A DNA stretch of 64,000 bases from Linderina pennispora (Eukaryota > Kickxellomycota > Kickxellomycetes > Kickxellales > Kickxellaceae): contig NW_024468253.1 in the NCBI RefSeq assembly GCF_002104995.1, positions 620,001 through 684,000 on the forward strand. The letters are read 5' to 3'. Made by a program: the position numbers and the translations under genes. The notes under the pieces are model-generated. The model saw only the letters and a list, made by a program, of their open reading frames with translations. It was not told the origin of the DNA and ran no database searches. Position 1 is the first letter of the stretch; each line of letters starts with the position of its first letter. This document shows, one piece after another, positions 10,205-18,954 of the stretch.

Positions 10205-11749
10205 TCATTCGTACCTGAGAAAGATATAGACCATGCAAAGATGCTGCGCCTTCAACCCAAGCACATCATCTGACAGGACGCTCCGTATGTTACGGTAGAT
10301 TTCGCTAATGCAGAGCACAAATGCGCCTCCTAAACGCACGCACTCGAGCTGTGGCATGCCAGTCATCAGGGCAACCAACTGGGACGCGCACCTGCCTTCA
10401 TTGCTATTGGGAATTCCGCCACTGATAGACAGTTGCTTCAGGTGCGGCAGAATCGCCCGATATCCATCCTTGAACAGGTCCCGCGGCGAATCGCACTCTG
10501 TCAGGAATGACGACAGCTGGTAGCGTGTCAGCTCTAGGCTGCGCAGCTGGACGAACCCGGGGAACTGCACAAACGTGTCAAACGTAGGCAGGCAGTCCAC
10601 TGTCAGCCGCTGCACCGTCGTCAGGTCTCTGAAGCACCGGCAGAAGAACGCATCCTGTGTTTCCTGGATCCCGCCAAAAACAACCACGTTCTTCAGGGAT
10701 CTAAAGGGATCTGTCTCAATCATGTGCTTGGTTGGTGTGCCACGCAGCTCCAGCGATTCGATCTGTGCCCGCGGGAACTGCGACAGCAGGTCATTGACAT
10801 CATACTCGTACCCAGACACTTTCAGGCTTGCCAGCCTGGGAAAAACGGGGAGTACGCTGTTTCCATACCCGACCGGTGACGCCGTGGTGCTTGCTGCAAA
10901 CCCAAGGCTCAGCATCCGCAACTCCCTGAACTCGACCAGCCTGCGCGGCTCGTTGGTGAATCTGCCCCACAAGTTCCCCGACTGAATCGGCTTCAGCGTC
11001 AGCGCAATCAGCGTCTCAGCGCATATACGCGGCAGATCCACCAGGCTAATGATCGACCCAGAGTTGATATATAGGCTTGTCAGCGTCGCCGGAAAGTGCG
11101 ACATACCACTGGATGTAATGTCTCGCATGCACAGTGTCAGTCTACTGGTCCGTCTGTTTTCTTGCAGGAGCGCACCAAGCACCAGCTCATCGTACATGGT
11201 GCCGCTGTCGCTGATGCGTAGGTACCGGGCATTCGGCACCACGCGCAAGAGGTCTGACCCTAGCTCACTTATGACCTTCTCCATGCTGCCGTGCCAGCTG
11301 GTGTTGGAGTGCCCAGGATCGCCGACCACCAGCGTACGCACTGCAGGCCACTCGGCTTCAAACAGCCCTGCTTCTGCCAGCGCCTGTGCGATCTGTCGCA
11401 CATCCCTGCATTTGCGCATCTCCAAGAACAGAGTGTGGGTGGCATGACGCCTGTTCATTGCACTAATGTACCGGATGTTCGACCTCCAGCCTGCGCGTTG
11501 CTCAATCATGCCAGAACTCGCATTGGTCGCTGCACCGAGCCATGGCAGCCCGTGCGTGGCCACCCTGACCTCGACAAACCCATGCTGGCAGCACATGGAC
11601 AACCCAGCCTGTCGCGTGTGCCGATTCAGTGAAACCTGCTGCAAAAACCGCGACAGCTGGGGAGCAGACATGTAGTCGACAGTCTCGTAAAAGAGGGTCT
11701 CGATAATCAGTGCAAGGACCTCTGGCGGGAGGCTGTTGTGGAGTTGCAT
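10205..11749 (-). CDS. F-box/LRR-like protein
   Basis: A 514-residue protein starting MQLHNSLPPEVLALIIETL. That opening has the form of a short F-box (LPPEVL..I..), which in this class of fungal proteins is followed by irregular leucine-rich repeats. Repeat-like blocks recur through the rest, for example LTSLYINSGSIISLVDLP, FPRLASLKVSGYEYDV and FVQLRSLELTRYQLSSF, with spacing of about 25-30 residues. The role would be substrate recognition in an SCF ubiquitin ligase if the F-box is genuine, but no Skp1-binding residues can be confirmed by eye. The start at 11749 was chosen over the open frame reaching 12217, because the added N-terminus looks like untranslated DNA. Three other genes here (24905, 32742, 55808) have the same architecture. 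Confidence 0.65.
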   Translation of the reverse strand: MQLHNSLPPEVLALIIETLFYETVDYMSAPQLSRFLQQVSLNRHTRQAGLSMCCQHGFVEVRVATHGLPWLGAATNASSGMIEQRAGWRSNIRYISAMNRRHATHTLFLEMRKCRDVRQIAQALAEAGLFEAEWPAVRTLVVGDPGHSNTSWHGSMEKVISELGSDLLRVVPNARYLRISDSGTMYDELVLGALLQENRRTSRLTLCMRDITSSGMSHFPATLTSLYINSGSIISLVDLPRICAETLIALTLKPIQSGNLWGRFTNEPRRLVEFRELRMLSLGFAASTTASPVGYGNSVLPVFPRLASLKVSGYEYDVNDLLSQFPRAQIESLELRGTPTKHMIETDPFRSLKNVVVFGGIQETQDAFFCRCFRDLTTVQRLTVDCLPTFDTFVQFPGFVQLRSLELTRYQLSSFLTECDSPRDLFKDGYRAILPHLKQLSISGGIPNSNEGRCASQLVALMTGMPQLECVRLGGAFVLCISEIYRNIRSVLSDDVLGLKAQHLCMVYIFLRYE

Positions 11750-12269
11750 GGCTAGGAATACAATTAGATAGTAGAGTGCAAAAAAAAAAACAAATATACG
11801 TTTTGTGAGGAGAGGTGAAACGGGTATCTGCCAGAAGCATGGCCCGTGCGCCATGTTCATTGCCTTTTTCAGAAACCTGTCGCCGAGCCCTATTCCTGCA
11901 ATAAATAATCCAGCTAGCAATTCCCACCAGCACATCCCAGTATGCCTGGCGGTCGCTCCTTTATGGCCTGGTGTAAATCTGCACATGGACAGTGTGGATA
12001 GCCGACGAAGGAAAGTAGGAGAGATTGGGCGCGCATAATCCACCCGCGTCAGCCTATATATGCCTGACATTATGTTGCAGTAGTGGCATGTGGATAAATT
12101 GCTTTCGGGATGGCCCGCCGCGCCACGCATCGGCTGCCATCTATTTTGCAGTCCCAGATACATAAATAGCAAAGTACCCCGTTGCCCAAGGCAAAGCAAA
12201 CCCCCACTCATCTGCATTTGACAGAAACCTATTACACAACGGTATTAACGCCTTTTACTCGTCATAGGC
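11750..12269. other. divergent promoter region, LRR gene and first chitinase
   Basis: 520 bases between the minus-strand LRR gene and the plus-strand chitinase. A 10-base A run lies near 11781. A cataaata at 12161-12168, about 105 bases before the chitinase start, is a weak TATA candidate. No other feature is seen. Confidence 0.4.
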
Positions 12270-13850
12270 ATGTTTAACTTCTCGCTGGCTGTGTATCTGT
12301 TGCTCCTTTTGCACATTGCTGGCACATTTGCCAAACCCCCAGTGGTGGTCGGGTACTATCCAACATGGAAGCGCCAGGCTATTGCTGCCGTTGACATCAG
12401 CAAATACACACACGTCAATGTGGCATTTGCTATCCCCAAGGAAGACGGCTCGCTCACCTTTGAGGGCGACTGGTTCATGGACAGCACTGTCAAGGAGCTC
12501 CACGGAAAGAACGTAAAAGTGCTGGTATCGGTAGGTGGGTGGACCGGGTCGAACCACTTTTCTAACATCCTGAAATCCGACGACAAGTTCAACAGGCTAG
12601 TTGGCAGCATGGCTTACTACGTAAAGAACTACAACCTTGACGGCATTGACATTGACTGGGAGTACCCGGGACGGATTGGCAACGAGTGCAACGCATACGA
12701 CGCTACTAATGACGCGCCAAACTTCCTCAGGTTCCTTCAAGCTCTTCGCACGCGCTTCAACAACGACTTTGGCTCGCGCACAAAGCTGATCACACTGGCG
12801 GTGCGGGTACAGCCATTTGATGGCCCCAACGGCCCGCTCGCCGATGTCTCCGAGTTTGCCAAGGTCGTCGACTATGCGAACTTGATGCAGTACGACCTCA
12901 ATGGGCCGTGGAATCCTGAAACGGGACCCAATGCTCCATTTGATTACCAGCAGGGAAAGTCGGCGCCATTCTCCTTCACCACCGCCATCGATTCCTGGAC
13001 CAACGCTGGATGGCCTGCCAACCAGCTGAACGCCGGCCTTGGCTTTTACGGACGGTCGACAAAGGCCATTGTTGATATGCGCCAGGATCCCGACAACCAG
13101 TACCAGCCCCAATTACACGAAGTACCACTAGGTGATTCGGAGGATGGTCCCTGGTATGATGCCTGTGCTGGATCAACCTCAAATTCAGGAACCTGGCAAT
13201 GGAGGCACCTGCGCGACCAGGGTGTCCTGGTATCGCCTACCTCCTCCAACCCACAGTGGATGCGCCAGTGGGACAATACTACCAAAACGCCATGGCTATT
13301 CAACCCTCAGAGCAACATCTACTTATCATACGACGACACAGATAGCATACGCATCAAATCTGACTATGCTGCTGAACGTGGACTTGCGGGTGTCATGGTG
13401 TGGTCAATAAACATGGACCACGATGGAGAGCTTGTCAAAGCAGCACGGTCCTTTGGTGGTAACTCGGGCAAAAATGATCAACCACCTCTGGCACCCGCAT
13501 CCTCAGCACCAGCCTCTGGCTCTACTCCTATTCAAGGCGATAGGCCAGGTGGGACCATCAGCACCTCAGCCGACCCATCGCCATCATCCTCAGAGCCATC
13601 TCCGCCGGCTTCTGGCAGCCAATTGATCCCAGGAAATCCATGCGGCATGAATGGCAGTTACCAGTGCATTGATGGTGGCGGCCGCAATTCCGCGTATGTT
13701 GTCTGCCACAATGAAAAATGGCTGGCTCGCTCGTGCGCACCCGGAACCGTCTGTCTGGAGCTTGGCCGGTCGATCTTGTGCGGCTGGCCCGTATTTGCGC
13801 GCATAGTCGCCTCAGCAAACAAATTTGCGCATGGTCTCTCAATTGCATGA
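12270..13850 (+). CDS. GH18 chitinase with C-terminal CBM19-like module
   Basis: A 526-residue secreted endochitinase-type protein that would cleave beta-1,4-GlcNAc polymers. A signal peptide covers residues 1-21 (ending AGTFA, then KPP). The GH18 barrel runs from about 25 to 400. VVVGYYPTW marks strand 1, VSVGGWTGSN the SxGG motif, DGIDIDWEYPG the catalytic DxxDxDxE with Glu131 as acid/base, MQYD strand 6 and GVMVWSINMD strand 8. A Pro/Ser-rich linker (about 405-450) leads to a Cys-containing module from about 452 to 507 (NPCGMNGSYQC ... YVVCHNEKW ... CAPGTVC ... CGWP), which has the cysteine spacing of CBM19 chitin-binding domains. First gene of the plus-strand chitinase block; frame intact. 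Confidence 0.93.
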   Translation: MFNFSLAVYLLLLLHIAGTFAKPPVVVGYYPTWKRQAIAAVDISKYTHVNVAFAIPKEDGSLTFEGDWFMDSTVKELHGKNVKVLVSVGGWTGSNHFSNILKSDDKFNRLVGSMAYYVKNYNLDGIDIDWEYPGRIGNECNAYDATNDAPNFLRFLQALRTRFNNDFGSRTKLITLAVRVQPFDGPNGPLADVSEFAKVVDYANLMQYDLNGPWNPETGPNAPFDYQQGKSAPFSFTTAIDSWTNAGWPANQLNAGLGFYGRSTKAIVDMRQDPDNQYQPQLHEVPLGDSEDGPWYDACAGSTSNSGTWQWRHLRDQGVLVSPTSSNPQWMRQWDNTTKTPWLFNPQSNIYLSYDDTDSIRIKSDYAAERGLAGVMVWSINMDHDGELVKAARSFGGNSGKNDQPPLAPASSAPASGSTPIQGDRPGGTISTSADPSPSSSEPSPPASGSQLIPGNPCGMNGSYQCIDGGGRNSAYVVCHNEKWLARSCAPGTVCLELGRSILCGWPVFARIVASANKFAHGLSIA

Positions 13851-14887
13851 TCGAACCTATGCTACAGCTATATAAATCGTCAATGCATATCCAATAACCC
13901 GAAGCAATATCGAAGACAACCAAATATAGATATTAACCCCCTCTAATGCTTGCTATATCATGCCTGAGGATATTGGCCAGGAAATCGATGGGTTCCCATG
14001 AGATACATGAGAGCCACAAGAGCTGCTTAACTAATTTACAGTAGGTCGTGGAGCAGGTGTTGACATTCGGGTCCGGAGTCCCCCTGCGCCACCATAGACA
14101 AGGCCGAAACGCATGCGTACAAAGGCCCAGACAGACGACCAGCCTTCCTTCTTCCCCCTCAGTCACTTTTTGAAAAGTCATTTTTCCATATACTCGATTG
14201 TTGACATTGGAGTGTCGATCCACTCCCACGTCACCATGCCAACAACCAAACCACATAAAATCAGACCTCAGGCCGACCGGACCCTCCCCTTTTCCTTCAG
14301 TCAATCTTGTTTCATTTTGATTTTAGCTCACATACACGCTCGTAAACACTCGTCCCATTCCTAAGGTTAACATCGATAACCACTCATCCCCTAGGTTAAC
14401 AGCAAGCTTCAAAACCACAGCTCAGTTGGAATAAATTGAGCAATGCTCAAAACAGAGTTTTTGCAAACAGAGGCACCTGGAACTTCGCACTTGTGGTCTG
14501 CCAGTGCTGACTGAGACAATTATCCAGCTGCACCTAGTGCTGGTTGTTTGTTAGTACCAGGAGTTTGTTTTATGCTGCAGGAAATCTCCTGGACAGGCCA
14601 CAGTACAAACAAAAGAGTGCATGAGCGCGAGGATGCCCAACACCTTGTCTAAAATAACTCGCTATAGGTATCGTAAATAATAATAAACATTGGACCTGTT
14701 CGACATCCAATACAAGCTGGCATTCATGGAAGAGAGCCCTGCAAATCAGCGCTCAGCGTATGGAGACTAGGCGTATAAAACCGGGCTCGTGGTATCCGGG
14801 ACTGAGGATATCTACCAGACAATCTGAAAGCTATTTAGACTCAACATACAATTTCCTTTTGAAGCATCTTTATCAAGCACAGCAACC
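13851..14887. other. intergenic region between chitinase genes
   Basis: About 1 kb, AT-richer than the genes. It holds two short similar motifs (aggttaac at about 14363 and 14393) and the promoter of the next chitinase. Short open frames on both strands (such as 13933-14304 minus) have no protein-like features and are rejected. Confidence 0.4.
14774..14780 (+). promoter_or_regulatory. TATA box of chitinase at 14888
   Basis: TATAAAA lies 108 bases before the ATG, followed by a leader with CT- and CA-rich tracts. Position and sequence fit a fungal core promoter. Confidence 0.6.
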
Positions 14888-16138
14888 ATGGGTCTTCTTC
14901 GTTCAGTGGTGCTGATCACTACTCTTTTCCTGGGATTGTTTGTCCAAATCGTTTCATCCTCGGCCATTGTCGTAGGCTACTATCCGTCATGGAAGAGGCA
15001 GCACATGTCGTCAGTTGACTTTTCCAAGTACACACATATGAATATGGCGTTCGCGATTCCGGCGTCCGATGGATCTTTCTCGTTTGAAGGCGACTGGTTC
15101 CTCCCACAGGTTGTTAGCGACTTGCACAACAAGGGTGTCAAGGTGCTGATCTCGCTTGGCGGGTGGACTGGCTCAAACCTGCTCTCCGGCATCATGAAGT
15201 CGGACAGCACACGCAAGTCGCTGATCACCAGCATTATCAGTTATCTCGACACGTACAGCCTCGACGGTATTGATCTGGACTGGGAGTACCCTGGGCGCCT
15301 TGGCAACACCTGCAATGTGTATGATGTAGACAACGACTACAGGAGCTACCTGACATTCCTGCAGGACTTGCGGTCGCAGCTCGATAAAAAGTTCAGCAGC
15401 AACAAGAAGCTGATCACTATGGCTGTCCGTGTTGAGCCGTTCGATGGCCCTGATGGGCCGATCTCTGACTTGTCCGAGTACGCCAAGGTTGTCGACTTTG
15501 CCAACATCATGCAGTATGACATCAACGGTGGCTGGAACAAGGTCACTGGCCCTAATGCTCCGCTGAATGCCGAGCCAGGAAAAGGTGCGCAGTTGTCGTT
15601 CGCGTCTGCCATCGAGGCATGGACCGGCGCTGGCTGGCCCGCCAACCAGCTGACAGCGGGTCTTGCGTTCTACGGCCGGGCTACAACTGCCTCAGAGGAC
15701 ATGACCAAGGATCCAGGCAACATGTACCAGCAGCAGTCAACCACTGTGCCGCTGGGCGACTCGGAGGATGCCTCCTGGTATGATTCATGCGCAGGTGCAG
15801 CCGCCAACTCTGGCACCTGGCAGTGGAAGAACATGCGTGGCACTGTCCTCTCCGACGCAACGACGCCCATCTCGCCGTGGGTGCGTACCTGGGATAACGC
15901 CACATCGACGCCCTGGTTGTTCAACCCTAGCACCAAGATGTTCATCTCGTACGATGACACCAAGAGCATCAAGATGAAAGTCGATTATGCTGGGTCGAAG
16001 GGTCTAGCTGGTGTCATGGTCTGGTCGTCGAACATGGACTACAACAACGAGCTCTTGGATATTGCTGTAGGCTTCAGTAGCAGTGGGGGTGGAAGCGGAA
16101 GTGACTCTGGTGCTACAAGCAGTGCCCCATATACATAG
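14888..16138 (+). CDS. GH18 chitinase, catalytic domain only
   Basis: A 416-residue secreted chitinase with no separate chitin-binding module. Signal peptide about 1-26. Conserved GH18 signatures are IVVGYYPSW, ISLGGWTGSN, DGIDLDWEYPG (acid/base Glu133), MQYDING and GVMVWSSNMDYN. After the barrel there is only a short Gly/Ser-rich tail (SSSGGGSGSDSG) ending in a TAG at 16136-16138. It lacks both a CBM and a hydrophobic GPI-type end. ATG context (aacc before ATGG) is good and the frame is intact. It is most similar in sequence to the chitinases at 17177 and 18955, consistent with tandem duplication. Confidence 0.92.
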   Translation: MGLLRSVVLITTLFLGLFVQIVSSSAIVVGYYPSWKRQHMSSVDFSKYTHMNMAFAIPASDGSFSFEGDWFLPQVVSDLHNKGVKVLISLGGWTGSNLLSGIMKSDSTRKSLITSIISYLDTYSLDGIDLDWEYPGRLGNTCNVYDVDNDYRSYLTFLQDLRSQLDKKFSSNKKLITMAVRVEPFDGPDGPISDLSEYAKVVDFANIMQYDINGGWNKVTGPNAPLNAEPGKGAQLSFASAIEAWTGAGWPANQLTAGLAFYGRATTASEDMTKDPGNMYQQQSTTVPLGDSEDASWYDSCAGAAANSGTWQWKNMRGTVLSDATTPISPWVRTWDNATSTPWLFNPSTKMFISYDDTKSIKMKVDYAGSKGLAGVMVWSSNMDYNNELLDIAVGFSSSGGGSGSDSGATSSAPYT

Positions 16139-17176
16139 CCTGCAAATGAGGCCCGCTCATTAGGCGCCGCCAGCGGCCAGAATGATGGCTGGCAGGAGCA
16201 TGATGGTGTGAGAATAAACCAGCTGATGCCCACCTGAGACTGCCTCCGGCAACACCACTGAGAACCAATACGCAGGGTGCCGAGGAGACCGCCCTTCATC
16301 CTGCTTTTGGCCGCCGCCTCGCCCACCTTCATGGTTACATTAGCCTACTATCAAATTCCCAGGAGCCAGGAGATTATTGCCACTATCAGGTATTTTTTCG
16401 GAACAGTCTCAATGTTGGCCGACTCCATCTCCGAGCGCTTCGCGGGTATTGCACATGTGTAGCCGCTTTAGCTGCACCTCATATTTTCTTTTCCGCCTTC
16501 ACACCCTTCCCTTCTACTCCAATAAACTCGAGACAGCAGCAGCACCAGCAGCAATGACAACAACAACAACTATCACACGGCGCGTGGAATTGAGCGTTTT
16601 AATATACAAAGTGCAGGAGCGCGATGCATACCAAGTATTAAAATGGCGGATCACGCATCTAAATTCACTTCACATGGTCCAGCCGTTTATTTCCCACTTG
16701 CCATTGTTTGTTCTAGCGAAAGAAGGCGCCACCAGACCACATGAACCAGCTCGAGGAACATGCACCTGCTGGGCTATGTAATGCTTGGATGCGAGCCTTA
16801 TTCTACTTGAATGTTTGCCGCAATGGAAAAGGGGGTGATGCGCCATGCTCCGAAAGAGCCCGCTCCCAGGTAATCTCGGATGCTCGCACATTGGCATTTG
16901 CGGTGCATTGCGCAGCTGTTTGCCATCACATGGAACTAGCTCACGGCGGCTTTTGTTTCTGAGGTGTCGAGAAATGCTAGGTGGAAGCTGATGGTCATGC
17001 TGCAAAATAGGGCGCGGTCTTGGCCATAAAAGGTACATGCTAGGGCACCCTGGAGCCTGCTCTTACATACTCCTCATCCTGATTCTCCCTTCTCAAGCAA
17101 ACTCCCTTCCAGCTCGCTCCCGTTGACATTACTATTGTAAACTACTCTCTTCTTAATATCTCACTCTCTTTGCGAA
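16139..17176. other. intergenic region between chitinase genes
   Basis: About 1 kb. A purine-rich CAG/ACA tract lies at 16525-16565. The last 110 bases before the next gene are strongly pyrimidine-rich. Short open frames (16377-16781 plus, 16670-17038 minus) are unsupported. Confidence 0.4.
17025..17032 (+). promoter_or_regulatory. weak TATA-like element of chitinase at 17177
   Basis: CATAAAAG lies about 145 bases before the ATG and is followed by a CT-rich leader (17060-17170) of the kind seen before several genes here. Confidence 0.4.
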
Positions 17177-18442
17177 ATGAAGTTCAAGACCATCTTCTCT
17201 GCTGCCACTGTGGCACTTGCACTTTCCGGATCTGCCCTTAGCATGGTGGTAGGCGGGTACTACCCATCGTGGAAGAAAGCGCAAACGGCATCTATCGATC
17301 TAAGCAAGTACACGCACATCTACATGGCGTTCGGTATCCCGTCTTCCTCTGGAACCTTTGCTTTTGATGGCGACTGGTTCCTGCCGCAGGTTGTCAGCGA
17401 CTTGCACGGCAAGGGCGTCAAGGTGTTGATGTCGGTCGGCGGATGGACCGGATCAAACCACTTCTCAAACATTGTGAAGGACCCATCAACCAGCGCGAAC
17501 ATGGTCAAGAGCTTCGTTGACTATGTCAAGACAAACAACCTCGACGGTATTGACATTGACTGGGAGTACCCAGGGCGCCTTGGTGACAACTGTAACGTTT
17601 TCGATCCCGCGAGTGACACCCCAAACTACCTCAAGTTCCTTCAGTCGCTTCGTTCCGAGTTGGACTCCGCCTTTGGCGCCGGCAAGAAGCTGATAACACT
17701 TGCGCTTCGCGTCCAACCCTTCGATGTGAACGGCTCTCCGTCCTCGGATGTCTCTGAGTTTGCCAAGGTCGTTGACTACGGCAATCTGATGCAGTACGAC
17801 ATCAACGGCGGCTGGAACCCAGAGACCGGGCCCAATGCGCCGTTCAATTTCGAGCAGGGCAAGGGCATGCAGGTCTCGTTTGTGTCTGCTATTGAGGACT
17901 GGACCAAGGCTGGGTGGCCGGCAAACAAGCTGGTTGCGGGTGTCGGCTTCTATGGACGCTCCACTATTGCCAAGGAGGACATGTCCAAGGATCCCCAGAA
18001 CCAGTACCAGCCGCAGGAGTCGGTTGTCCCTCTCGGTGACTCAGAGGACGCCTCATGGTACGATGTCTGTGCTGGGTCCACTGCCAACTCTGGAACCTGG
18101 CAGTGGAAGCACCTGCGTGACCAGGGCGTCCTGACATCGGCCAATACTGCTGCGTCTCCGTGGGTGCGCCAGTGGGATTCCACCTCGCAGACGCCCTGGC
18201 TGTTCAACCCGTCGACCAAGCAGTTTATCTCGTATGATGACCCGGAGAGCATCGCAATCAAGATGAAGTATGCGTCGTCCAAGGGATTGGCTGGCGCGAT
18301 GGTGTGGTCCGTCAACATGGACACTCCCGGCGGCGAGCTGATGAGTGCGGTCCGCTCGTTTGGAAGTGGTGCCACCAGACGCGATGCTGTGCCGCTGGCT
18401 GTTTCATCCGCGCCTGCAGCTATGGCTACCAGCGGTGCATAG
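17177..18442 (+). CDS. GH18 chitinase, catalytic domain only
   Basis: A 421-residue secreted chitinase. Signal peptide about 1-22 (ending SGSALS). GH18 signatures in order: GGYYPSW, MSVGGWTGSNHF, DGIDIDWEYPG (Glu130), MQYDINGGWNP and GAMVWSVNMD. The tail is about 25 residues, includes a TRRD site and ends in Ala/Ser-rich sequence (SSAPAAMATSGA). No chitin-binding module and no clear GPI signal. The frame is intact. It is the third gene of the plus-strand block and shares the NPETGPNAPFN segment with the minus-strand chitinases. Confidence 0.92.
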   Translation: MKFKTIFSAATVALALSGSALSMVVGGYYPSWKKAQTASIDLSKYTHIYMAFGIPSSSGTFAFDGDWFLPQVVSDLHGKGVKVLMSVGGWTGSNHFSNIVKDPSTSANMVKSFVDYVKTNNLDGIDIDWEYPGRLGDNCNVFDPASDTPNYLKFLQSLRSELDSAFGAGKKLITLALRVQPFDVNGSPSSDVSEFAKVVDYGNLMQYDINGGWNPETGPNAPFNFEQGKGMQVSFVSAIEDWTKAGWPANKLVAGVGFYGRSTIAKEDMSKDPQNQYQPQESVVPLGDSEDASWYDVCAGSTANSGTWQWKHLRDQGVLTSANTAASPWVRQWDSTSQTPWLFNPSTKQFISYDDPESIAIKMKYASSKGLAGAMVWSVNMDTPGGELMSAVRSFGSGATRRDAVPLAVSSAPAAMATSGA

Positions 18443-18592
18443 AGTGTCTGCTCAACCCGCTGTGCGACTGGTCGTGCATGCGGGTCGTCATCCCGACAGC
18501 CCCTCTAGCTATCCATTTAACCCCTCTCAGCTGTGTTTTAAATACCCCAAATTGAGCTATGGTTACATTTCCAACTTTTTTCGGCTACCGAG

Positions 18593-18632
18593 CCCAAATC
18601 GGGCGACAGCTGAGTGTGAAGGCCGATTTGGG
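18593..18632. repeat. short inverted repeat upstream of chitinase
   Basis: CCCAAATCGG at 18593-18602 is matched by its exact complement CCGATTTGGG at 18623-18632, leaving a 20-base loop. It lies about 320 bases upstream of the chitinase at 18955. It could be a protein-binding site or chance; a sequence related to one arm (ccccaaattgagc) occurs just upstream at about 18545. Confidence 0.35.
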
Positions 18633-18800
18633 GAGAGCCCTAGCTTAAGCGCCGATCACCTCACGTGTGACAGCGGTGGTACTATCGAGGGTTTACGCTG
18701 GGAAATAGCCTTTTGCATCTCAGGAACATGTGTGTATAGTAGTATATACGGTGCTAATGCCGGCTGACGCATTGGCGCCCAAGTATGCGCGCTCTGGGAC

Positions 18801-18807
18801 TATAAAG
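18801..18807 (+). promoter_or_regulatory. TATA box of chitinase at 18955
   Basis: TATAAAG about 148 bases before the ATG, followed by a T/C-rich leader. Confidence 0.55.
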
Positions 18808-18954
18808 AGCCCAGCATATTCGGTCTCCTCAACCAAGGCCCGTTAGCAAGCTCAGCAGTTCGCTATTTGCAGTTTTCCGTTATTTTTCTGTACGTCTTCC
18901 CTATCAACCAGCACTTCCTACACTTGAACCACCTACCTTTATAGAGTATTTGCG

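Larger units (their letters stand above)
18443..18954. other. intergenic region between chitinase genes
   Basis: About 510 bases holding a small inverted repeat (described separately), a TATA box and a pyrimidine-rich leader for the gene at 18955. Confidence 0.45.
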